From JAVBSC01 sp031547305 (GTDB lineage: Bacteria; Desulfobacterota; Desulfovibrionia; Desulfovibrionales; Desulfovibrionaceae): DNA of 7,562 nucleotides. Positions within the stretch are counted from its first letter, which is position 1. Every line of letters starts with the position of its first letter. The notes beneath the pieces are model-generated. The model saw nothing but the letters and a program-made list of their open reading frames with translations. It did not search any database and had not been told where the DNA came from. The DNA lies in the NCBI GenBank assembly GCA_031547305.1, contig JAVBSC010000089.1, positions 1 to 7,562 on the forward strand, given 5' to 3'. This document shows positions 1-5,812 of the stretch, in pieces. The position numbers and the translations under genes are program-made.

Positions 1-1
1 A

Positions 2-424
2 TTCCAACGCCTCAAAGACGAAGAGACAAAGCAACTCGGTTGGGATTTACGGCGCGATCTGGCAAAGATCAACTATCGCATTCACACAGACGCCATTAAA
101 GAACGTCTTATACCGCAAGAACTGACCCGGCAACAGATTAACGTCGTCTACGCCTCGGAAGCGGATATGCTCAATATGGCGCTGTTCGGTCTGACAGCCC
201 AGGAGTGGCGGCTCGCCAACCATGATAAAAAAGGGAACATGCGCGACTATGCCAATGTCGCGCAACTGGTGTGCCTTTCCAACCTGGAAAGCATGAACGC
301 GCTGCTTATTCACGAAGGACTTTCGCAGTCTGAACGGCTGCAAAGGCTCAACAGAAGCGCCATTCAGCAAATGAAGCTGCTTACGGAAGATTCTCGCGTC
401 AAAAAGTTGGAGAAAGGCAGATAA
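2..424 (+). CDS. KilA-N domain family protein, C-terminal part (5' end outside window)
   Basis: Codons from base 2 stay open to a TAA at 422-424, giving about 140 residues with no start, so the gene begins left of the window. The translation starts FQRLKDEETKQLGWDLRRDL and continues with NYRIHTDAIKERLIP, ASEADMLNMALFG, NMRDYA and LSNLESMNALLIHEGLSQSE. From memory this series is characteristic of the C-terminal half of bacterial KilA-N domain proteins, in which an N-terminal KilA-N DNA-binding domain precedes a helical region. The KilA-N domain itself would lie outside the window. These proteins are common in phages and mobile or accessory DNA and their role is poorly defined. The Met at 167 is not the start, because the family match runs unbroken upstream of it. 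A strong hairpin follows the stop. Family assignment is fairly secure; function is not. Confidence 0.8.
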   Translation, partial: FQRLKDEETKQLGWDLRRDLAKINYRIHTDAIKERLIPQELTRQQINVVYASEADMLNMALFGLTAQEWRLANHDKKGNMRDYANVAQLVCLSNLESMNALLIHEGLSQSERLQRLNRSAIQQMKLLTEDSRVKKLEKGR

Positions 425-445
425 CCCCAATCCCTCATTTCGGTG

Positions 446-483
446 AGGGCGCACTCAGTTTCTAAAGAAACTGAGTGCGCTCT
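446..483 (+). terminator. Strong hairpin after the KilA-N gene
   Basis: GCGCACTCAGTTTC (449-462) and GAAACTGAGTGCGC (467-480) form a perfect 14-bp stem with a 4-base TAAA loop. Three more pairs, one of them G-T, extend it to 446/483. It begins about 22 bases after the KilA-N stop codon, the expected place for a transcription end. No T-run follows on the + strand, so it is not a canonical intrinsic terminator. It may instead stabilise the 3' end. A smaller hairpin, CCCTCA (432-437) with TGAGGG (444-449), overlaps its left foot, so the two cannot form fully together. Confidence 0.5.
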
Positions 484-727
484 GCGAGGCGTTGGGCGCG
501 GAGAAGCAGCGGGGCGGCATGGGAAAATGGCGGGCGTGTCTGGCTCCGGTCTTTGCGAAAAGCAAAAGCCTAGCACAGTATACTTCACTTCGTGAAGACT
601 GTGCGACCGTGCCGCTCGACCGGTAAAGGCAAAAAGTCAGGGAAAGACATTTGAAGAACCCTGCCCTTTGCCGAGCGCCGGAATGGGAACGGACATTAAC
701 CGAACGAAAAGCAGACACACTCCGCTG
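484..727. other. Gene-free interval with an interrupted hairpin (573-604)
   Basis: No convincing gene is visible between the KilA-N stop and the aldo/keto reductase. GCACAGT (573-579) pairs with ACTGTGC (598-604), and inside it CTTCAC (583-588) pairs with GTGAAG (592-597) around a TTC loop. A 3-base ATA bulge sits on the left arm, making a 13-bp interrupted stem. A + strand frame is open from 447 to a TAA at 624-626 and contains an ATG at 519 (35 codons), but this ATG has no good ribosome binding site and the product matches no family I know. The stretch could be a repeat-family remnant, a decayed gene end or a structured RNA; the sequence alone does not decide. Confidence 0.35.
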
Positions 728-757
728 AAAAAAAACCGCACGAACCTGACATCGCGG
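728..757 (-). terminator. Possible intrinsic terminator of the aldo/keto reductase gene
   Basis: On the - strand, 18 bases after the TAG stop, CCGC and GCGG form a short 4 to 5-bp stem around a loop of about 14 bases, directly followed by eight T (A-run 728-735 on the + strand). Position and T-tract fit a Rho-independent terminator. The stem is weak, so confidence is limited. Confidence 0.4.
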
Positions 758-774
758 CTTCTGTGGCCTCTTTC

Positions 775-1767
775 CTATCTGTCAATCATCTGCATCATTT
801 CCGGCGTAAAGCGCTGCCCCTTGATTGCATCAGATGGGAAGATGGCGTTGATTGCTGCCAAATCTTCAAGGGGCAAGGTCACATTCAACGCGCCGATATT
901 TTCGTCAATCCGTTTCATGTGTCTGGTGCCGGGGATGGGGACAATGTGCTTGCCTTGCGCCAACACCCAGGCCAGAGCCAGTTGCGCCGGAGTGCATCCT
1001 TCCTCCTGCGCCAGCGACTCGACTTTCTTAACCAATTCGAGGTTCAGGTGGAAATTGTCGCCCTGGAAGCGGGGGAAGTTTTTCCGGGCATCATCTGGAG
1101 CAAAGCCTTCGGGTTTTTTGATAGCGCCCGTAAGAAAGCCCCGCCCCAGCGGGCTGTATGGCACGAAGCCGATGCCTAACTCTTCGCAGGCCATCAAAAT
1201 GCCGTTCTCCGGGTCACGGCTCCACAGTGAGTATTCACTTTCAACGGCGGTGATTGTATGCACGGCATGCGCTCGCTTCAAAATAGCGACGCCGACCTCG
1301 GATAAGCCAAGATAGCGCACCTTGCCCTTCTCAACCAATTCGGCCATCGCTCCCACCGTTTCCTCGATCGGCACCTGTGGGTCGAGGCGATGGAGGTAGT
1401 ACAAGTCGATGGAATCAGTGCCCAATCGCTTCAAGCTCGCATCGCAGGCAGTATGAACGTATTCCGGCGACCCGTTCACTTTCCTCCCGGTAACGGCCTC
1501 CGCTTCGCCTCCGGTGATGCCGAATTTTGTGGCGATGAAAACCTTGTCCCGCCTGTCTCGGATTGCTTTGCCCAACAGGATTTCATTGGTGTGCGGGCCA
1601 TATTCGTCTGCGGTGTCGAACAGGCTTATACCCTGGTCGATGGCGTGTTGGATTGTTTTGATGGATTCGGTATCGTTGCGGGGACCATAATAGGCGCTCA
1701 TGCCCATACACCCAAGGCCAATCGCTGATACTCGAGGACCGTTCGAGCCTAATGTGCGGAATTTCAT
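775..1767 (-). CDS. Aldo/keto reductase, YakC/AKR13-like
   Basis: A 330-residue cytosolic NADP(H)-dependent oxidoreductase with a TIM-barrel fold, the usual length for the family. It would reduce an aldehyde or ketone to the alcohol or run the reverse reaction; the substrate is unknown. The catalytic tetrad is intact: Asp51 and Tyr56 in FDTADEYG, Lys81 in FIATKFG and His126 in YYLHRLD. The N-terminal GLGCMGMSAYYG (18-28) and the C-terminal IPGTRHMKRIDEN (278-290), which binds the cofactor's 2'-phosphate, are typical of the AKR12/13 group. The start is supported by AAGGAGG (1777-1783 on the + strand), 9 bases before ATG. It stands alone, with no close partner gene. Sampled lines are 53-62% GC, somewhat below parts of the racemase operon (60-70%), so a separate origin is possible. 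Confidence 0.93.
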   Translation of the reverse strand: MKFRTLGSNGPRVSAIGLGCMGMSAYYGPRNDTESIKTIQHAIDQGISLFDTADEYGPHTNEILLGKAIRDRRDKVFIATKFGITGGEAEAVTGRKVNGSPEYVHTACDASLKRLGTDSIDLYYLHRLDPQVPIEETVGAMAELVEKGKVRYLGLSEVGVAILKRAHAVHTITAVESEYSLWSRDPENGILMACEELGIGFVPYSPLGRGFLTGAIKKPEGFAPDDARKNFPRFQGDNFHLNLELVKKVESLAQEEGCTPAQLALAWVLAQGKHIVPIPGTRHMKRIDENIGALNVTLPLEDLAAINAIFPSDAIKGQRFTPEMMQMIDR

Positions 1768-1798
1768 GGCGGCTCTCCTCCTTTTTCACTTTTCTGCC

Positions 1799-1827
1799 AA
1801 TATATCACATTGTGCTCCCACGTTCAG
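1799..1827 (-). promoter_or_regulatory. Weak promoter candidate for the aldo/keto reductase gene
   Basis: On the - strand, CTGAAC (1822-1827, three of six matches to TTGACA) lies 17 bases before TATATT (1799-1804, five of six matches to TATAAT). This is about 30 bases upstream of the start codon, ahead of a strong Shine-Dalgarno sequence. Spacing and position are right, but the -35 match is poor. Confidence 0.3.
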
Positions 1828-1977
1828 GAAAAACTGGCGCTCCTGGCGTGATAATGTGCCATGTTGTTGCAGCAGCACTGGCCAGGGGCGGCGAGGCGGT
1901 CTGAACAACGGCTTGTAAAATTTTTGAAGAAACGGCAGATTGCAATGGAGCAGGGAATCAAACCGGATAAAATTGTT

Positions 1978-1990
1978 GACGACAGTCGTC
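1978..1990. promoter_or_regulatory. Palindrome GACGAC-A-GTCGTC, possible operator
   Basis: A perfect 6-bp inverted repeat about a single central base. It overlaps a TTGACG hexamer (1976-1981) that could act as a -35 box on the + strand, but no good -10 sits 17 bases downstream. Symmetry and size suit a homodimeric regulator; no nearby regulator gene supports it. Confidence 0.25.
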
Positions 1991-2062
1991 TTAAAACGTC
2001 CGACCCAATCTACAAAAATTGTTGGTATTACTGCTGTTATAAAATTACTTAAAAAATATCTT

Positions 2063-2104
2063 AGTTAATTATTTCAGTACATAAACTGAAAAGTCAGATT
2101 AACT
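2063..2104. repeat. Nested inverted repeat in AT-rich DNA
   Basis: AGTTAAT (2063-2069) is mirrored by ATTAACT (2098-2104). Inside it TTTCAGT (2072-2078) is mirrored by ACTGAAA (2085-2091) with a 6-base loop. The two 7-bp stems stack with a small asymmetric internal loop (2 and 6 bases). It could be a weak terminator for the - strand gene above it, a protein binding site or an integration remnant. Confidence 0.4.
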
Positions 2105-2242
2105 TTGAGATTAAACAATGCAAGTTTCGCAAGCGGTATAATGTTTCGCTTGTAACAACGCCGGATTCTCAAAATAAACGACGCGCTCCTCCCAGAAGTG
2201 CTGGGCGATGACGGCGGCGCGCTTGGGCTTGCGAGCCGTTTT

Positions 2243-3118
2243 TTACTTGCCCCACATGCGTTCGACCGCATGCCACATGCAGGACGTGTCTTTAGCTCCC
2301 CAACCCTGGGCCAGGGCGACCTCGATAAGCTGCTGGACAGTCCGGCCCAGGACGGGCGGCGCGCCCGCCGCGGCGGCCATGCCCACGGCCAGGCTCACGT
2401 CCTTGCAGAGCAGGGCCACGGAAAAAGCCGGGTTGTCGTAATTGTCCTCGGCCACGCGCGGGCCAAGTTCCTTGAACAGGTTGCTCACCGTGCCCGCGCC
2501 GCTGGCCGCGATGGTTTCATACAGCAGTTTGGGCTCCACGCCCACCTGTTTGGAAACAGCCATCATTTCGGCGGTCATGGCGTTGATGGCCCCGAACATC
2601 ATCTGGTTGAGCAGCTTGACGGTATGGCCGTTGCCGTGCCCGCCCACGGGAATAATTTTGCCGGCCACCAGTTCCAGAACCGGCCGGACCTTGTCCAGGG
2701 CTTTGGAATCGCCGCCCACGGGCAGGCACCAGTTGCCCACGGCAATGGGCCGGCCCAGAACCGGGGCGTCCAGGTAGTCCACGCCTTTTTCCCCGGCCGC
2801 TCTGGCCATTTCCAAGGTGTTCCGGGGAGAGCTGGTGGCCATGTCCACCACCACCAGGCCGGGGGCGGCGCTTTTTAAAATGCCGTCCTCGCCCAGCATA
2901 CAGGCCTTGATTTCCGCCGGGCCGGGCAGGAAAAAGAACACGCAGTCCGCGCCCACGGCCAGATCTTTTGGCGTGGCGCTGTCCTTGCCGCCCAGCTTGG
3001 CGGCTTTCTCCCGCGCGGCCGGAAAGGGATCGTAAAAGCGCGTCTCGTGCCCGGCTTTGACGCAACGCTCAAGCAGTAAAGAACCCATGGTGCCGACGCC
3101 CAGTATTCCTATCTTCAT
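2243..3118 (-). CDS. NAD(P)-dependent beta-hydroxyacid dehydrogenase (HIBADH family)
   Basis: 291 residues, normal for the 3-hydroxyisobutyrate / tartronate semialdehyde / sulfolactaldehyde reductase superfamily, a cytosolic enzyme interconverting a hydroxyacid and its semialdehyde or keto form. GILGVGTMG holds the Rossmann GxGxxG at residues 7-12. Asp30 after the second strand (RFYD) favours NAD over NADP. DAPV (117-120) begins the substrate loop, Lys168 and Asn171 in GHTVKLLNQ are the catalytic lysine and its partner, and Lys239-Asp240 sit in the helical C-terminal domain. The substrate loop reads LGRP where classical members have SGG, so the substrate is probably not plain 3-hydroxyisobutyrate. 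The frame is open 55 codons further upstream, but the start at 3118 follows AAAGGAG (3125-3131) at 6 bases and leads straight into the Rossmann motif. It lies 253 bases beyond the LarA-like gene and probably has its own promoter. Confidence 0.9.
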   Translation of the reverse strand: MKIGILGVGTMGSLLLERCVKAGHETRFYDPFPAAREKAAKLGGKDSATPKDLAVGADCVFFFLPGPAEIKACMLGEDGILKSAAPGLVVVDMATSSPRNTLEMARAAGEKGVDYLDAPVLGRPIAVGNWCLPVGGDSKALDKVRPVLELVAGKIIPVGGHGNGHTVKLLNQMMFGAINAMTAEMMAVSKQVGVEPKLLYETIAASGAGTVSNLFKELGPRVAEDNYDNPAFSVALLCKDVSLAVGMAAAAGAPPVLGRTVQQLIEVALAQGWGAKDTSCMWHAVERMWGK

Positions 3119-3141
3119 TACTGACTCCTTTAAGATGCGAG

Positions 3142-3164
3142 TAACTGTTAGCATGTAACTGTTA
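3142..3164. promoter_or_regulatory. Tandem TAAC-N-GTTA operator-like repeat before the dehydrogenase gene
   Basis: TAACTGTTA occurs at 3142-3150 and again at 3156-3164. Each copy is a palindrome about one central base, inside a longer direct repeat GTAACTGTTA with a 14-base period. They lie 24-46 bases upstream of the start codon. A -35-like TTGCCA on the - strand (3170-3175) stands just before them, so the repeats would cover the -10 and spacer of a promoter there; no good -10 match is visible. This suits repression by a dimeric regulator, but no regulator gene is in the window. Confidence 0.45.
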
Positions 3165-3301
3165 ACGTATGGCAAGGGCGGGTAGCAGATAACAAGTAAG
3201 AATAAAGACGGAAAGGCGAGAAAAAGAGACTGTTGTCGATGCGGCCGGCCTGGCTTGTTCCGCGTGGCGGGCAGTCCCGGCATAATATGGGGTTGTAAGG
3301 T

Positions 3302-3329
3302 GGGGCCGGCCCATGCGATGGCCGGCCCC
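3302..3329 (-). terminator. GC-rich hairpin downstream of the LarA-like gene
   Basis: GGGGCCGGCC (3302-3311) pairs perfectly with GGCCGGCCCC (3320-3329). With one bulged C the stem extends by two pairs to a 3-base GCG loop. It lies about 45 bases past the racemase stop and has no T-run on either strand, so it is a non-canonical terminator, a 3' stabiliser or an attenuator before the dehydrogenase gene. A third GGCCGGCC at 3243-3250 could compete for pairing. Confidence 0.45.
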
Positions 3330-3344
3330 TTACCGGGGAGATTG

Positions 3345-3362
3345 AGGGGGGCGGAACCCCCT
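3345..3362 (-). terminator. Short hairpin directly after the LarA-like stop codon
   Basis: AGGGGG (3345-3350) and CCCCCT (3357-3362) form a 6-bp stem with a 6-base loop, beginning about 9 bases after the TAG stop of the racemase gene. On the - strand it is preceded by TTTT and lacks a trailing T-run. Together with the larger hairpin beyond it, it probably marks the 3' end of the operon transcript. Confidence 0.35.
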
Positions 3363-3371
3363 AAAATCCGA

Positions 3372-4796
3372 CTACTTTTTCCGCAAATGCACGCCGGCGC
3401 CGCCGGTAAAGGCGTCCGGGGTGCAGAGGATGCGCGGGTTTTTGCCCACGATGCGCTCGGCCAGCTTCACGGCGTCGTCAAAGGTGGTGACCGGCACAAA
3501 GCCCATGCCGCGCGCGTAGGCCGGGGCCTTGGCTCCGGCGATGATCACGGAAGATGCATACTTATGCGGCATGCTGCCGCCGCTGATCATGCTCATGGCG
3601 TGGAAGGGGTGGTAGGTGTAGTAGTTGGAGTATTTAAAGCAGTACTCCGTGTCTTTTATGAGGCGCTTGGCGGCTTCCGAGGCCAGGAATTCCGGGGCGG
3701 TGCAGAACTTTTGCAGTTCATCGTAGGTTTCCTGGTAGCTGGGGAACCAGTTGTGGTTGAACCAGCCGTCGCACACGGAAGCGGCAATGATCACCCCGCC
3801 TTCGCGGAAGTACTCCCAGCAGCGGGAAAGCTGGCCGCCGATGGCCAGGCTCATCAGAATGGGGTTGGTGCCCATGCCCGGCCCGTAGTGGAAGTTGCGC
3901 GGCACGCCCATGATCAGCACATCGGCTTTTTCCGACATATCCAGGCTGATGTTGGTGCGCTTGTCCGCCAGGGGCCAGGTGGCTTTTTCCACCTCGTCCA
4001 TGGTGCCGGCGGCCACGCCGAGAACCTGGGCCTTTTTGCCGAGCACGGCGTCAATAACGAAGATTTGTTTGCCAATGCCTTTCTGGATGGCTTCGCCAAT
4101 GGCGTGGAACTGCTTGCGCATGTGCGAGTTGGCGGAGGCGCCCAGCCAGTCCGGCCGGTGCATGGTGGAGGGGCAATGGTGGCTGCCGATGCACTTGGCC
4201 GTGGTCAGGCCGGTGACCAGCATTTTGTGGCCGCCGCTGTATCCGCCGTAGGGGTTGCCGGCGCAATGCCCCACCAGGATGGGAATATCCGCCTGGGCGA
4301 ATTCGCGGTTGACCTGCACAAAGTTGCCCATTTCGTCCTGGCCCAGGTCCAGAATGTCCGGGGCTTCGGCGTCGTGGTTTTTCAGGCGGCCGGGGTAGAA
4401 CATGTCCACAATGTCCTTGCCAAGCATCCAGTGGAATTCGTCCAGGGTGTTCATGCGGTGCAGACCCGGAGCGCACATGAGGGTGATGTCTTCCAGCTTC
4501 ATGCCGCCCTTGAGCAGTTCCGCCACGATCAGCGGAATGGATACGCGGCGGTGGGCGTCAGCCTGCACGCCGCCTTTGACGCGGTCCGGGAAGGCGATGA
4601 CCGCTTTTTTGCCCGGTTTGGCCAGTTCGCGCAGCGGCGGAATGCCCAGGGGTTTTTCAAGGGCGGCTATGGTGGCGGCCTTGGTGTCCACCTGCGGGGG
4701 ATCGTTGTTCAGATCCGCCAGCTTCAGCACTGTAGCGCTGTCAGGCAGGGAAACAGATAATTTGCCGTCGCCGTAATCCAGAAGAACATCTTTCAT
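3372..4796 (-). CDS. LarA-family nickel-dependent 2-hydroxyacid racemase/epimerase (DUF2088)
   Basis: 474 residues, somewhat longer than typical lactate racemase LarA (about 420-430). Members invert the alpha carbon of 2-hydroxyacids by hydride transfer to a nickel-pincer cofactor bound covalently to a lysine; lactate, malate, phenyllactate and gluconate-type substrates are known in the superfamily. The core is intact: GLHR with His113, GHCAGNPYGGYSGGHK with His177 and cofactor lysine Lys191, and His206/His207 in the following segment. These match His108, His174, Lys184 and His200 of Lactobacillus LarA. The usual DxTRP motif is instead DRVKGG (71-76), placing Lys74 where Arg75 normally sits, which suggests a different substrate. 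The start follows a purine-rich site (GAGGA, 4804-4808), 7 bases from ATG. It is last in the operon, 64 bases after the dehydrogenase/epimerase. The cofactor genes larB, larC and larE must lie elsewhere. Confidence 0.88.
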   Translation of the reverse strand: MKDVLLDYGDGKLSVSLPDSATVLKLADLNNDPPQVDTKAATIAALEKPLGIPPLRELAKPGKKAVIAFPDRVKGGVQADAHRRVSIPLIVAELLKGGMKLEDITLMCAPGLHRMNTLDEFHWMLGKDIVDMFYPGRLKNHDAEAPDILDLGQDEMGNFVQVNREFAQADIPILVGHCAGNPYGGYSGGHKMLVTGLTTAKCIGSHHCPSTMHRPDWLGASANSHMRKQFHAIGEAIQKGIGKQIFVIDAVLGKKAQVLGVAAGTMDEVEKATWPLADKRTNISLDMSEKADVLIMGVPRNFHYGPGMGTNPILMSLAIGGQLSRCWEYFREGGVIIAASVCDGWFNHNWFPSYQETYDELQKFCTAPEFLASEAAKRLIKDTEYCFKYSNYYTYHPFHAMSMISGGSMPHKYASSVIIAGAKAPAYARGMGFVPVTTFDDAVKLAERIVGKNPRILCTPDAFTGGAGVHLRKK

Positions 4797-4860
4797 GTTT
4801 TTTTCCTCATTTTATTTTACGCGGCTTTGCGCCGGTTTGTAGACCAAGGGTCCGTAAAGG

Positions 4861-5787
4861 TTATTTTCCGTATTGTTTGGACACGGTTTCCAGATGCTCC
4901 CGAACAGCCTCCCCCATGGAGTAGTCAGGCTTCCAGCCAAGTTCGCGCCGGGCGGGAATATCGTCATATACCGCAGGATAAGGAGAAAGTATCTTACTTT
5001 TTTCCGCAAACGTGATTTTCGCCCGCGGGCGCACTATTTTGGCCGCTTCCATCACCTGGCGCACGGAATGAGCGCCGCCCGCGATGTTGTAAATGCGCTG
5101 CGGCGCCTTCGTGGCGTCAAAGGCGCACAGCAGGGCCTTTACCGCGTCGCGCACGTACAGCCAGTCGCCTTGTTCCTCCGGATTTTCCACAAAGATTTCT
5201 TCGTCCCTGGCTATGGAATCCAGGAGCAGCGAAGAATAGAGCGCGGTAATGCCCGTGGTCCGGCCCGGCCCGTACACCCAGGTAAAGCGCAGGGCGCGGG
5301 TGTCCAGTCCGTGTTTTTCCGCGTACCAGCGCATCAGGTGCTCGCCGGCCAGTTTGGTCTGGCCGTAGATGTTGGCCGGCGCCTTGAGCGCGTCGTCCTT
5401 TACCGGCTCCTCCACCCCGCGCCCGAACACGGAAATGGAGCTTATCATGATGAAGCGTTTTACCTTTGCCACAACTGAGGCATCCAGAAGCACCTGGGTG
5501 GAGCCGAAGTTGATGCTGAATCCACGGATGGGGTCCGCGTCGCATGGGCCGGCCAGAACGGAGCCCAGGTGGAAGACGTCGGTGATTCTGTGCGTCAGCA
5601 TGACGCGGTATAAATCGTTGGTTGAGCCCAAATCCCCTCGCACATAGGTTATCTTGTCTTTTACCGGGGCGAGGGAGGCCGGATCGGCCGCCAGATCAAA
5701 AACCACCGCTTCCGCGCCGCGCTCCAGAAGGGCGGGCACGAGGTAAGAGCCTATAAATCCGGCTCCGCCTGTCACCAGCACGCGCAT
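4861..5787 (-). CDS. Extended SDR: NAD-dependent epimerase/dehydratase family oxidoreductase
   Basis: A cytosolic Rossmann-fold enzyme of about 308 residues. Numbering below is from the first possible Met. TGGAGFIG (8-15) is the extended-SDR nucleotide motif, Asp33 ends the second strand and points to NAD(H), MISSISVFG (116-124) carries the catalytic serine, and YGQTK (143-147) is the active-site YxxxK. RFTWVYGPG (169-177) and the ELGWKP segment near the C terminus are typical of UDP-sugar epimerase-like proteins. Known members include sugar-nucleotide epimerases and dehydrogenases of small sugar acids such as D-erythronate. Between an ABC transporter and a hydroxyacid racemase, a small-acid dehydrogenase is the likelier role; that is inference. 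Two ATGs lie two codons apart; spacing of the ribosome binding site favours the second, used here. The gene is 25 bases after the ATPase. Confidence 0.87.
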   Translation of the reverse strand: MRVLVTGGAGFIGSYLVPALLERGAEAVVFDLAADPASLAPVKDKITYVRGDLGSTNDLYRVMLTHRITDVFHLGSVLAGPCDADPIRGFSINFGSTQVLLDASVVAKVKRFIMISSISVFGRGVEEPVKDDALKAPANIYGQTKLAGEHLMRWYAEKHGLDTRALRFTWVYGPGRTTGITALYSSLLLDSIARDEEIFVENPEEQGDWLYVRDAVKALLCAFDATKAPQRIYNIAGGAHSVRQVMEAAKIVRPRAKITFAEKSKILSPYPAVYDDIPARRELGWKPDYSMGEAVREHLETVSKQYGK

Positions 5788-5795
5788 AAGCATGT

Positions 5796-5801
5796 CTCCT
5801 T
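5796..5801 (-). promoter_or_regulatory. Ribosome binding site deciding the SDR start
   Basis: AAGGAG on the - strand lies only 2 bases before the first ATG (5791-5793) but 8 bases before the second (5785-5787). Normal spacing of 5-9 bases therefore selects the second ATG, so the protein begins MRVLVTGGAGF, as is usual for this family. Confidence 0.7.
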
Positions 5802-5812
5802 ACGGTATAGCG

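Larger units (their letters stand above)
1828..2242. other. Gene-free, partly very AT-rich interval
   Basis: About 415 bases between the aldo/keto reductase promoter region and the stop of the beta-hydroxyacid dehydrogenase. No reading frame here has both a ribosome binding site and recognisable content. GC falls to about 18% in 2041-2100 and about 37% in 2101-2160 by hand count, against roughly 55-70% in the flanking genes. It holds the palindrome and nested dyad listed separately and a 10-base direct repeat AAAATTGTTG (1969-1978 and 2015-2024). A small hairpin CCCAG-AAGTG-CTGGG also lies at about 2193-2207, downstream of the dehydrogenase. Such a dip often marks a regulatory or insertion boundary; that reading is inference. 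Confidence 0.5.

Noticed and set aside
455..718. 87-codon - strand frame across the interval after the KilA-N gene
   Set aside because: It runs through both arms of a hairpin, has no ribosome binding site I can see and resembles no family; kept only as part of the possible repeat.
1861..2052. 63-codon + strand frame upstream of the aldo/keto reductase
   Set aside because: No Shine-Dalgarno sequence before its ATG and no recognisable content; the end runs into the AT-rich island.
2243..3118. Assignment as YihU-type sulfolactaldehyde reductase
   Set aside because: The YihU substrate loop has GRT directly after DAPV; here it is LGRP, so the Arg is shifted by one position and the assignment is not supported.
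2243..3283. Longer 346-residue form of the beta-hydroxyacid dehydrogenase
   Set aside because: The extra 55 residues precede the Rossmann motif, cross the operator-like repeats and lack a good ribosome binding site, while the start at 3118 has one.
3255..4760. Long + strand open frame (501 codons) opposite the LarA-like gene
   Set aside because: It lies almost wholly antisense to a gene with intact family motifs. Its product is Gly/His/Val-rich with no recognisable domain, as expected of a shadow frame in GC-rich DNA.
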